The notes below the pieces were generated by a model. That model made no database searches and was not told the origin of the DNA. It was given only the letters and a program-made list of their open reading frames with translations. From the NCBI GenBank assembly GCA_001970955.1, contig MPUH01000647.1, forward strand, positions 1 through 41,840: 41,840 bases of DNA, written 5' to 3'. The number at the start of each line of letters is the position of its first letter. Positions within the stretch are counted from its first letter, which is position 1. The translations under genes were made by a program, and so were the position numbers. This DNA comes from Stentor coeruleus (taxonomy: Eukaryota; Ciliophora; Heterotrichea; Heterotrichida; Stentoridae). Shown here in pieces: positions 1 through 8,555 of this stretch.

Positions 1-38
1 GGTTTAACGGTTTAACATACCGAGGTTTAACATACCGA
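1..38. repeat. Short tandem repeat at left edge
   Basis: The 15-bp unit ggtttaacataccga occurs twice in full (9-23 and 24-38), preceded by a partial copy (1-8). Bases 1-120 are richer in G and C than the rest of the window. The unit is not a CCCTAA-type ciliate telomere repeat. It may be the edge of a longer satellite or a contig-end artefact. Confidence 0.6.
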
Positions 39-625
39 ATCTGCCCAAAGAAAGAGATCGTAGGACAAACAAACCTCGATCGGACAAGGTTTAAACCATG
101 CCACCTTAACTATCACCCACTTTAACTTCTAATCTCTTTAACTTCATATCAAAGTATTAAATTTTATAGTATAAACATATATAATAATTTTAAATCAAAA
201 GCTTCAAAATGAAAAATCGCAAATTTATTTTATTCCTTACATGAAACAGTTTATCATATTAAATATTATCCACTAGCATATATTTCCTTTAAAACACTTA
301 TAATCTTTATACTACAATCAATATACACACAATAATATTCCATATAAAAAAAAAAAAATCCTAAGCTCTTCAAACAACAAAAAAAACTAAATTCACTATC
401 AGCAATATCCTAAAAAAAGCAATAAAACTAAATTCACTATCAGCAATATCCTAAAAAAAGCAAATTCAAAGCAATTTAAGCATTTTCATTGATTGAATCT
501 AACACAATAAATGGATTAATTTAGTCCTGTCTTCCATGTTTTTTACTCGCCAGCCATATCCCAAACATGCCAATAAGTCTTGGTTTTACATATGTATTCA
601 CCCTACAAAGTTCTTTTCAGATAGT
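39..625. other. Intergenic stretch, no intact gene
   Basis: AT-rich sequence with no convincing reading frame. The only clear structure is a 40-bp direct repeat (383-422 and 424-463, with the unit starting aaaactaaattcactatcag). The right end runs into the decayed uridine kinase and may contain its lost N-terminus. Confidence 0.6.
383..463. repeat. 40-bp tandem direct repeat, two copies
   Basis: Two identical 40-bp copies at 383-422 and 424-463 are separated by one base. They lie in non-coding sequence. Recent local duplication is the simplest explanation. Confidence 0.9.
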
Positions 626-1201
626 CAAACAACCTTTCATAATCGGCATTTGTGGGGTAGTTGTAGTGGGAAATCCTAGTTACCGAAAAAATAAAACTCA
701 GCCTAGATCTATCAGCAAGCGTCATAAATGAATTTGATTTCTACCATTCAAACCTCACTGTAAATGAAAATTTCGACACCCCAGAAGCAATAAACTGGGA
801 GCTTTTCGAATCATGTCTAAGCATATTAAATTCAAAAAATACCATTGAAAACTCACAATATGATCTTGTTAAACACAAACGTAAAAAAAAACGCTTGCTT
901 ATTTTAAATCGTGAAGAAATTCGCAATAAACTTGATTTAAAAATATTCATCAACTGTCCTAATAATAGAATTCATAAATTTACTAAGAATTTAAATATGA
1001 GTCTAGAGTTTATTATTGATTATTATCTAAAATGTGCCAAGCCAGTTTTTGAAAAGTGCATAAAACCTATATTATATAAATAAAGCAAAATATACGCAGA
1101 TGTTGTTGTACCGAATTATGGAACTAAATATCAAAGTAAATGTGTTAATTTCATGGTTATGAACATCAAATATTTTTATATAGAGGGGATTCTAAGAAAA
1201 T
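626..1201 (+). pseudogene. Decayed uridine/cytidine kinase
   Basis: Reading across frames recovers a uridine kinase (P-loop NTPase of pyrimidine salvage) that can no longer be translated whole. At about 620-675 the residues VKQPFIIGICG are followed, after a one-base frame change, by GSCSGKS, which is the Walker A loop. From 667 one frame gives VTEKIKLSL, NEFDFYHSN (the usual substrate/base motif region), FDTPEAINWELF and YDLVKHKRK. It continues with LDLKIFINC and INCPNNRIHKF to a TAA at 1081-1083, and then, in the same frame, YADVVVPNYG, a typical C-terminal uridine kinase motif, ending at the TAA at 1199-1201. The damage is therefore a frameshift in the P-loop, TAG at 664 and TAA at 1081. 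No 15-nt intron of the local type removes these. The family call rests on motif order; exact ends are uncertain. Confidence 0.7.
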
Positions 1202-1286
1202 AAACAGACTACATTATGCACCTTTTAATTTCTTTAGCTAATAATTATAATCAAATAATTTTGTAATATGAAATAAGTTTTATGTA

Positions 1287-2408
1287 TTAAGAAGGTAGTT
1301 TAGGTAGTTTATGATCTTTACACTTCATGAAATTCCAGTACATAAAGAACAGGAAACTCCCAGAACTTATAAGTGCTGAAAAAAAGAAATTTACTAAAGC
1401 AAGGCCTTCTTTATAAGTTTTTGGATAGTAAATTGTTAAGAGAGATTGAATTGAAAATGAACTTAACGCTGTGAGGAAGACTAGCCCAAGTAAAGTTTCT
1501 TTAGAATTATCATTCCAAGATCTAGCTGTATTTGACATATACCCTATAAGTACTGCTGTAAGGAAAAAAATACCGATAAGTAAAGGGATTATAAAGGAAA
1601 GATGTGAGAAAAGGCTTGCAACTTTACTTTTTGCTTCAAAACCACAGGACCATGTGCAATCTGAAATTACCAAACGCTCGATAAAAATGCCTAAAGTGGT
1701 CGAAAAAATCCAAAAACCAGAAGATACTAAATAACACCCTGATATAATCATTGAAGCTTGGGTAAGTCGATTAGATGTGATTCTTTTGGATAGTTTTGAA
1801 AGTTTACTCTCAACATTGTCAAGTTGTTTTTGTATAGTTTTTAAATTTGCTTGCTCGAATTTGGGTGTTGGCAGACCTCTGCAAGTATAATTGTAAGTGA
1901 TATTACTTTTAGCTCTAAGGATATTTTCTTTAGATGATTCTAAGGTATTTTGTTTGAAAATATGCTTTAAAGCTGGGGATATCAGAAGCTCAGGGATTTT
2001 TGAATAGCCATACACGACAAAATATGGGCATATAAGCATGCTTAAGTATTTGAGGATAATGATTAAAACATGAAGAACTTTAGCATAAAGGTCAATATCT
2101 AGATTTTCTTGGTGAATACCGTATCCTGTTGTTGCCCCTAGCACTATGAAATGTATGAATATAAGCATTGATAGTTCTTTCCACCCGATTTCCCATAAAT
2201 AAAACCCTGGAATCACTGTACAACACATGAGTACTAGGATGATATTTGCGATTTCTTCATTATGAGAGAATGTTTTGCATAAGAACATTGAAAAACATAC
2301 GGCAAATAATATCCATAAGTGGAATTTCGTATCATCTGATTTACCAAGCGAGGACATAGTCTTCCATCCAGCTGCAGCTCCAATAATAAGCCCAGTTTCA
2401 ATAATCAT
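1287..2408 (-). CDS. Multi-span membrane protein with central coiled coil
   Basis: An intact frame of 373 residues. About five hydrophobic spans lie in residues 1-140, followed by a soluble stretch with a short heptad-like segment (LKTIQKQLDNVESKLSKLS, about 188-206). Four more spans lie between about 215 and 362, and a lysine-rich tail ends the protein. Nine spans around a coiled-coil loop recall LMBR1-like proteins, but I see no diagnostic motif, so the function is unassigned. The start at 2408 is the first Met and precedes a hydrophobic segment. The gene is separated from the PLAC8-like gene by about 400 bp and transcribed away from it. Confidence 0.75.
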   Translation of the reverse strand: MIIETGLIIGAAAGWKTMSSLGKSDDTKFHLWILFAVCFSMFLCKTFSHNEEIANIILVLMCCTVIPGFYLWEIGWKELSMLIFIHFIVLGATTGYGIHQENLDIDLYAKVLHVLIIILKYLSMLICPYFVVYGYSKIPELLISPALKHIFKQNTLESSKENILRAKSNITYNYTCRGLPTPKFEQANLKTIQKQLDNVESKLSKLSKRITSNRLTQASMIISGCYLVSSGFWIFSTTLGIFIERLVISDCTWSCGFEAKSKVASLFSHLSFIIPLLIGIFFLTAVLIGYMSNTARSWNDNSKETLLGLVFLTALSSFSIQSLLTIYYPKTYKEGLALVNFFFSALISSGSFLFFMYWNFMKCKDHKLPKLPS

Positions 2409-2806
2409 TATATCCGTTTATAAATTATTTCCATTGCTTAGATTTCCCATATTTACATATCTTGTATAAATAATACTTTTTAGTTAGGCGAAGTTTTGTT
2501 TATTCTTTATAACTCATAATTTCATATAATATACCTATAAAAACTATTTTAGTATTATATTTTGTTAGTTTATGTGTTATAATTTTCATCTAAAACATAT
2601 ATAAATTTTCTAAGTTTAGATATTTTTCAGCATGCTTTTATTAGGATAAAATACTCATAATACTTAGGCATATTCATATATTTATAATTTTCATCTAAAA
2701 CATATATAAATTTTCTAAGTTTAGATATTTTTCAGCATGCTTTTATTAGGATAAAATACTCATAATACTTAGGCATACTCATATAGGAAAAATGGTTGGT
2801 ATATAA
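2409..2806. promoter_or_regulatory. Divergent intergenic region with duplicated PLAC8 upstream element
   Basis: This interval lies between the minus-strand membrane gene and the plus-strand PLAC8-like gene, so it must hold both promoters. From about 2430 it matches 7745-8057 upstream of the second PLAC8 gene, so it belongs to the duplicated block. A 104-bp tandem duplication fills the proximal part. No specific factor site can be named. Confidence 0.5.
2577..2785. repeat. 104-bp tandem duplication upstream of PLAC8 copy A
   Basis: Copies at 2577-2680 and 2682-2785 differ at about one base (tattc versus tactc). The paralogous region upstream of 8058 carries only one copy of the related sequence (about 7873-8037), so the duplication arose in block A after the block duplication. 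Confidence 0.9.
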
Positions 2807-3130
2807 ATGGGAAGAGCTTGGGAAGAAACATTATTTGGATGCGCTAGTGACGTTCCATCATGCCTTTTAACTTGCCTTTTACCAGGAGGTATTTGCATAA
2901 TTCAAGCAACAGCAGTAAACAACGCAACTCATGAAGGAAAAGCAGTTCCTTATATTCTAGTCTATTGCTTAGGCTGCATTGGAGGTGCAATCAATAGAGA
3001 AACCATTAGAAAGAAGCTTGACATTGATGGATCTTTAGTGAACTCATGCCTAACTTGGTGCTGCTGCGCTGAATGTGCTGCTTGTCAAGAATACAGAGAA
3101 GTTAAAAAACATTCTCATCATCATTCTTAA
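2807..3130 (+). CDS. PLAC8-family cysteine-rich protein, copy A
   Basis: A complete frame of 107 residues. The PLAC8 (Cys-rich cornifelin-type) pattern is visible: an N-terminal WEETLFGC segment, a cysteine-rich hydrophobic stretch (CLLTCLLPGGICIIQ, about 19-33), then NRETIRKKLDIDG (about 63-75). It ends with a second cysteine cluster that closes in CAACQEYREVK (about 90-100). Family members are small membrane-associated proteins implicated in metal handling and in size control in plants; the function here is unknown. The His-rich tail HSHHHS is specific to this copy. A paralogue lies at 8058-8381, about four-fifths identical by eye. Confidence 0.85.
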   Translation: MGRAWEETLFGCASDVPSCLLTCLLPGGICIIQATAVNNATHEGKAVPYILVYCLGCIGGAINRETIRKKLDIDGSLVNSCLTWCCCAECAACQEYREVKKHSHHHS

Positions 3131-3713
3131 GTTATTTAGAGGGTTTGATTAATTAGTTTATCATATACTTAAAGAGAGAAAAAAGATATATTTTATGAGT
3201 AGAATAGTTTGTATGTTTAAGGCTGATTAAAATATGGGCTATTTTCTAGAAAAAGGAAGATGATGCAAGGTATGTGATTTGGTGATTTAGATTTAGTTGA
3301 AAGGTTTTATATGTTGTGAAATATTTTATGAAAATGTTTAGTGTTTGTTTATTGCGATTAATAGGATAATTATGTGGGATTTGCTTCATAAAAGTTTATG
3401 TTGGAGACTAAGGTGTAGGTAATCTCATTCTAATTAAGTGTCAAGCATACATTCTATCTTAAAAAAACATTATATTATAATCTACATTTCTATACATATT
3501 TAATCCTCTAACAAAACTTAACTTTAACTATTTATCTCCCCCTTTCTGAAAAGTGAGGTTTTTTCATATCTTTCTTCATAAAAATTTCTTATCACTTATT
3601 CACATCTCTTCTCAAACTATCTTATAATATCTCTATCTTTAATATTCCTTAAATAATTTTATTATCCTAACATTAAATCTATTAACAGTTCTTTTTCCAT
3701 AAAATAATTATAC
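3131..3713. other. Spacer between PLAC8 copy A and stalk-like gene
   Basis: Non-coding, but clearly paralogous to 8382-9062. The best conserved patches are gttggagactaaggtgta (near 3400 and 8761) and ctttctgaaaagtgaggt (near 3542 and 8891). The second, just upstream of the stalk-like gene, may hold a 3' end signal or a promoter element. Confidence 0.5.
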
Positions 3714-4616
3714 ATGAAAAAATTTGAACAAGAAAACGCTGTGAATATGTCTCAAGCTTTATCCCAAGACATCCTTCTTGTGATCTTTATATAGCTTTCT
3801 AATAACCAGCACACTTTAAACCTCAAACTTTCTAAGATCAAAAGATCCTTAGAAAAATGTAACAATTTACTTCGTAAAGCTAACAATGATATATCATCAA
3901 TTAATAAAGCAGTTCAAGACGCTTTAGATGGTTTAAAAACTGCCAACTGGACTTTGACTGAAGACAATTTCGAAGACTTAAAAAATATTCCACAAATTGT
4001 CCTTGAAAAATTCCTCATGATACTTAATATAAGTAAAGATCAAATTTTAGACTATACTAATTTTAGTCTTTTGAAAAATCGTATGAATGCTTTTCAACCT
4101 ATGGATTTACAAGAGTCTGAACTTGATGATATGTTTTTGGTTTATAATAGTAAAGACACATTTAAAAGAAATAAAGTATCAGAAATTGTTGTAGATTGGA
4201 TGAGTTATGCATTAGAATATCGTTTACTAAAAGACAAACTTGCTGATACTAAACGTTTTCTACCTTATCTTAATGAAAAAATCCAAAACAAACTCGGGAA
4301 AATGTCGACATTAAGTCAGCAAAAAGATATGATAGAAAGGAATATGCAGGATATTAAAAAATATTTAGACCTTGATAAAAATACAACAATGGTATCAACA
4401 GAGGCAAGTGAGATGATGAGAAAAGCTTCAAGTTTATCTGAAAAGAATCTTGAAAGTAAAGCTCTACTAAAAAATGACGACTTTAGCGACTTGCGTATAA
4501 ACACGGATCAGCTTTATAATGATGATTTCAATGCAAGAAAGTCTATTGAAGTTCCAATTTTATATGAAAATGAAAATGAGTTAAAATGCTGCAGACTAAA
4601 GTATTTCTGCTTCTAA
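3714..4616 (+). CDS. Coiled-coil protein resembling a free-standing dynein stalk (copy A)
   Basis: Two exons (3714-3779 and 3795-4616) joined across a 15-nt intron give 295 residues. Without splicing the frame hits a TAG, so the ATG at 3714 depends on the intron; the same start context occurs in copy B at 9063. The layout is a coiled coil (about 28-75), a globular part, then a second coiled coil (about 165-225). The middle recalls the dynein heavy-chain microtubule-binding stalk: LKNIPQIVLEKFLMIL resembles the segment entering the stalk tip, and VDWMSYALEYRLLKDKL the Trp-containing return helix. No AAA+ domain is present. The dynein similarity is my reading of sparse motifs and is uncertain; the intact frame and coiled coils are well supported. 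The C-terminus CCRLKYFCF is cysteine-rich. Confidence 0.7.
3780..3794 (+). other. 15-nt intron (gtgatctttatatag)
   Basis: Has GT and AG ends, A at position 10 and an in-frame TAG. Its removal joins two open frames in phase. The paralogous site at 9129-9143 reads atgatctttattcag, lacking both the GT and the stop. Confidence 0.75.
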
Positions 4617-4656
4617 TAAACTATTTAATCAATTTTAGCTTTAAAAATAATAATAA

Positions 4657-4830
4657 GGCTCATAAGTATCGCTTGTATATATGGCAGGAATGTTATTTAT
4701 AGTTTAACAGTATATATCACAGAACGCTTTTATTAGAACTTGTAAATGAAATGATTCTAAGGCTACAATTTTATTAGCTAATCTAGGAGATAGATTGTGT
4801 ATAAAAATGATAAGATTTTGGATAATTTCG
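4657..4830 (+). pseudogene. Stub of NIPA-like membrane gene (block A)
   Basis: This is the degenerate counterpart of the first part of the gene at 9986: the shared sequence runs tcgcttgtatat, then a related stretch around gattctaaggctaca. The start codon is changed (cataagtatcg here, cataaatgtcg in B), internal bases are missing, and homology stops after about 130 bp. It then jumps to sequence matching 12030-12066 (gattgtgtata..aatgataagatttt), consistent with a deletion of roughly 1.9 kb that removed the rest of this gene and the next one. Confidence 0.65.
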
Positions 4831-4925
4831 TATTTATGGTGTAAAAATAGGTATCGATAAAGGGACAATTGCTTATTTTGAACTCACAAATTTTTTTATT
4901 TTAAAAAGTTATAACTAAAAATAAA
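4807..4925 (+). repeat. Left arm of long inverted repeat
   Basis: The reverse complement is found at 5823-5935 with roughly 80 percent identity by eye. The shared core is caattg.ttattttgaactca. The arms enclose about 0.9 kb carrying the transposase relic, so they may be long terminal inverted repeats. Confidence 0.65.
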
Positions 4926-4971
4926 GTTGCATGATGGAGACTCGTTAAAATTAATCTTATAAATTTTACTA

Positions 4972-5283
4972 TACTATAGTCCTAACTTATCCTAATCTAC
5001 TATATTTATTTATAGAAAAAGAGGAAGCAGTCAAGAGAATATTTTTTAAATTATTCTCTTTAGTAAATCTTATTTTCCATATGAGTTTCCCTATTTAATC
5101 GGAAAACAGTCTCTTACTTTTTCATACTACTATAGTCCTAACTTATCCTAATCTACTATATTTATTTATAGAAAAAGAGGAAGCAGTCAAGAAAATATTT
5201 TTTAAATTATTCTCTTTAGTAAATCTTATTTTCCATATGAGTTTCCCTATTTAATCGGAAAACAGTCTCTTACCTTTTCATAC
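4972..5283. repeat. 156-bp tandem duplication
   Basis: Copies at 4972-5127 and 5128-5283 differ at two bases. The unit covers the 3' end of the transposase relic and its flank (minus strand), so this is a local duplication within the element remnant. Confidence 0.9.
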
Positions 5284-5560
5284 TGCTTTCTTAATTTTGC
5301 TTTGGAATTAGACCATAAATTTTCAATGTTTTTTGTGTATGAATTTTTTCATAATGCTCATTGACAATGTATACAATATCTCTCTATCAATATTTTCTAT
5401 GTCAGCATACGATGCCCAACTATCGCTGATGATGTATCAGTAAGTATCCTTTTTTTATCAATTTTTAAAGTTTCTCTTCTCCTATTTAATAATAACGTCA
5501 GTTAAATTATTATTTTTGCTAAGGGTAGAAAATCGATTGCATGAAGAGCAATTCATTGAA
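5236..5560 (-). mobile_element. Merlin/ISXO2-type transposase relic
   Basis: On the minus strand, broken frames give the C-terminal half of an ISXO2/IS1595-like DDE transposase, the type carried by eukaryotic Merlin elements. In order they read RETLKIDKK, IISDSWASYADI (the Asp-Xaa-Trp catalytic segment), then VNEHYEKIHTQ (the His-Thr-Gln motif). After a one-base shift comes NIENLWSNSKAKLRKQYEK, the conserved Asn-Leu-Trp helix. At least two frameshifts and several stops make it inactive. The last part of the frame is duplicated by the 156-bp repeat. The N-terminal part towards 5700 is too decayed to place. Confidence 0.7.
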
Positions 5561-5822
5561 TTATTTATTAAAAAATGCTACGTACATCATTTTACAGCTA
5601 ATTTTGGCATTTTTAGTTCATCATATGGTAAGAAAAAATCCCTTTCATTACCTCTTCATTATTCAAAATTTCATTGCTAGACATGAATTCTTCTTGCGTC
5701 CTACAATTTTTAAAATTGAATTACGAAAACTTTAGAGAATAGCAATGACTAAAAAAATTATAGGAGTACTTTTTTAATAAGAAAACATAACAAATTTATC
5801 ATTAAATTCTTCCCAATATTTT

Positions 5823-5935
5823 TTTTTCTTAATAACTCTTTAAAATACAGATTTTTTTGAGTTCAAAATAATCAATTGCCCTTCTATTTATACACTATTT
5901 TAAACCATAAATACTAAGTTATCAAAGATCTTATT
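5823..5935 (-). repeat. Right arm of long inverted repeat
   Basis: Reverse complement of 4807-4925. Near-matching A/T octamers flank the pair (ataaaaat at 4801-4808 and 5940-5947), which would fit an 8-bp target duplication, but in such AT-rich DNA this could be chance. Confidence 0.6.
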
Positions 5936-6269
5936 ATAAATAAAAATTACATTACACAAATTTCAGATTACAATTAAACAAAACTATATTTCGTAAATAA
6001 TATTAAATTCACTATATTATAATATATTTTAAATAAATAACTTATATTAAGTTGTAAGATTAATTATTTTAAACTGAAATGGCTATCAAAAAATTTATTG
6101 TTCTTATTTATGCATTGATTAAAAATCTTAATAGATAGCATTATATTTGTGATAAAAAATTAGATACTGTAATATAAATAATGTAATCTTATCAACAATT
6201 TAAATAATATTTTCAAAGAGAGAATAAAATAATTGATAATAACAAATGCTTTAATATTCTCACTAAAAT
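5936..6269. other. Intergenic, possible lost 5' part of the CDPK relic
   Basis: Very AT-rich, with no open frame. The segment ttattataaataaaaattacattacacaaattt (5931-5964) resembles the sequence upstream of the intact CDPK gene (12232-12264). The kinase N-lobe of the downstream relic may once have started here, but I cannot recover it. Confidence 0.35.
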
Positions 6270-7430
6270 ATATATTGGATGAACTGTTTGAAAGGATAAT
6301 ATGAGAAAAAAAAAACAGAGTTTGCTTTGTAAATGCATCAAATATTTTCAGTAGTATCTTATTGTCATGAAAATAAAGTTCTCTATTGAAATAAAATTTA
6401 AAAACCTAATATTTGAAGATTTTTCTGAAGGAATTTCACTTTGATTTTGGGATATCGAAAATTATAGACACATAAGGGAGTTTTTTAAGAAAGGTAAAGT
6501 ATTTTTTATTTAGACTTATTATTCATCACCAGAAAATTTTGAAGGAACTATATTGATAAAAGTGATATGTGGAGTGATTATGTATTAATACTTTGCGGTA
6601 CCTCCCATTTTCTAAGAAACATAGTACAATTTTACAATTTGAGATACAAGATTCTCAAATGAATTCCCAAACAAAGAATAGAGTAGAGTTTCAACCCAGG
6701 CCAAAACTTTAAGCCTTCTTTTAAATAAAACTTCATAAAGCAGACTAAGTACAGAAGAAATTCTTGCTAATCCCTGGTTCATGTATTTCCTAAAAAGTTG
6801 AAGGAAAATCCATTTGAAATCAATCCAAAAACTCCAATTTTTCAGATGCCAGACCAAAATCTAACAAGCAACACTAGAATGCATAGTCTCTCATTTAGCT
6901 ACAAATGAAAAAAATCAAAATATTAAAGGAAACTTTTATGGCCCTTGACTCAAATGGAGATGGTAAACTTAGTATTGAAGAAATCAAACAAGTTTTATCT
7001 TTAGTATCATCTTTTAGACTTAAAGGCATTAATGAAATTATAAAAAGATGTAATTCTAATCATAATGATTTTATTTATTATACTAAATTCTTATCAGCAA
7101 GTATGGATTGGAAATTATTTTTGTAGTATTTGAAATTATATAAAATTGAGAGATTTAAGAAAAATTATAGTATGTTGTTTATGAGATTAAAGGTAAATTT
7201 TTAAAGAAAAATTAATACTTTTTTGTGTAATAAAGTACTTGAAGATGCTTTTAAAGCATTTAATCTTGATGGCAATAGGAAAATTGATTTAAATGAGTTG
7301 GAGAAAATGATTTGGGTGATTGATGATATTGGGTTTATAAATATGATATATCAGAATAATCAAAAAGGGATTGAGAATTAGATTTCGAGGAATTTAAAGA
7401 AATTTGCACCTAAAACTCTTAATTTTTTAA
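6270..7430 (+). pseudogene. Decayed calcium-dependent protein kinase
   Basis: Kinase motifs appear in the right order but in shifting frames: DELFERII (6278-6301), then IFSVVSYCHENKVLY ahead of a ruined HRD loop. Next come FDFGISKII (6442-6468, the DFG motif) and YYSSPENFEG (the APE region, about 6508-6545). They are followed by SDMWS and LCGTSHF (about 6562-6614), RLSTEEILANPWF (about 6745-6790), and a CDPK junction QATLECIVSHLATNE. EF-hands follow: a good loop DSNGDGKLSIEE (6948-6983) in an open stretch from 6905, and a later one at 7268-7303 (NLDGNRKIDLNE). Many stops and frame changes make it non-functional. It is closer to canonical CDPKs than the intact gene at 12355, so it is a different paralogue. 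Confidence 0.8.
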
Positions 7431-8057
7431 TTTTGCATTAAGTTTATCATCGATTTTTAAAATTAATGCTGTTGATTCCTAATAATTATTTATATATTAG
7501 TTAAATATATAAACATTTTATATCCTAATTATCATTTCTTTTTTTCTTAGCTTAAGCTATTTCCTTATCTTCATCATCTTCAGCCCTATAATTAGATTTC
7601 TCTTGAAAATCTACCACACTCGTGTTAATAATCTTTAATAAATAATAATATATACCTAGCATTGAAATTTTAACTATACTTTGAATAGAATGAACAAGAA
7701 ATTTATATTTAATAGTTTCATATTATATTTAAATTCTACTTACTTAGGCTTCCATATTTGCATATTCTTGTATAAATATTACTTTTTAGTTAGGCGAAGT
7801 TTAATTTTTATTCTTACAACTGATTTTAATATAATATACGTATAAAAACTATCAAATTTAGTTAGTTTATGTTTATAATTTTCATCTAAATAATTTCTAA
7901 ATTTTCTAAGTCTAGATAATTTTTCAGAATGCAACAAGGTATTTTTAAAGCTTATCTAAGTATTATCTATTAATAAAATCATATACAGGATGCTTTTATT
8001 AGGATAAAATACTTATAAAACTTAGGCATATTCATATAAAAAATGGTTGGTATATAA
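7431..8057. other. Intergenic region upstream of PLAC8 copy B
   Basis: Nothing recognisable to about 7745. From there to 8057 it is paralogous to 2430-2806 (shared cttgtataaataatactttttag-like sequence near 7768), giving the promoter of the second PLAC8 gene and the left edge of block B. Confidence 0.5.
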
Positions 8058-8381
8058 ATGGGAAGACTTTGGGAAGAAACATTATTTGGATGCGCTAGTG
8101 ATATTCCATCATGCCTTTTAACTTGCCTTTTACCAGGAGGTATTTGCATAATTCAAGCAACAACAGTTAATAACTTAACTCATAATGGAAAAATATTTCC
8201 TTATATCCTAGTTTGTTGCTTAGGATGCATTGGTGGAGCAATTAATAGAGAAACTATTAGAAATAGGCTTGAGATTGATGGATCTTTTGTGAGTTCATGC
8301 AGAACTTGGTGTTTATACCCTTTATGTGCTGCTTGTCAAGAATACAGAGAAGTTAAAAGATATTCTAATCATGATTCTTAA
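8058..8381 (+). CDS. PLAC8-family cysteine-rich protein, copy B
   Basis: Complete frame of 107 residues aligned without gaps to copy A. Conserved parts are WEETLFGCAS, CLLTCLLPGGICIIQA and the CAACQEYREVK end. Two of the three adjacent cysteines near residues 85-87 of copy A are replaced (WCLYPLC here versus WCCCAEC), and the His-rich tail has become SNHDS. The second cluster is therefore closer to the usual PLAC8 spacing. No frame damage is seen, so both copies probably make protein. Membrane association is expected for the family. Confidence 0.85.
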   Translation: MGRLWEETLFGCASDIPSCLLTCLLPGGICIIQATTVNNLTHNGKIFPYILVCCLGCIGGAINRETIRNRLEIDGSFVSSCRTWCLYPLCAACQEYREVKRYSNHDS

Positions 8382-8555
8382 GCTATTTAGAAAGTTTGAT
8401 TAATTAGCATATTTTAATACTTAAAGAAAAAAAGATATCCTTTATGTACTGCTTATCAAGAATACAGAGAAGTTAAAAGACAGTCTAATCATGATTCTTA
8501 AGTTGTATAGAAAGTTTGATTAATTAGTGTATTTTAATAATTAAAGAGAAAAAAG
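8320..8555 (+). repeat. 120-bp tandem duplication of PLAC8 copy B tail
   Basis: The last 22 or so codons plus the 3' flank (8320-8439) are repeated from about 8440, still encoding AYQEYREVKRQSNHDS and a stop but without a start or the rest of the gene. Copy A has no such repeat, so the event is specific to block B. Confidence 0.85.

Noticed and set aside
651..665. Candidate 15-nt intron (gtggggtagttgtag) in the uridine kinase relic
   Set aside because: It lacks A at position 10, would delete the P-loop, and leaves other stops in place.
5541..5735. Plus-strand frame of 64 residues
   Set aside because: Lies antisense to the transposase relic region and is low-complexity; no independent support.
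6612..6857. Minus-strand frame of 81 residues
   Set aside because: It is the antisense of the decayed CDPK, whose plus-strand text matches kinase motifs.
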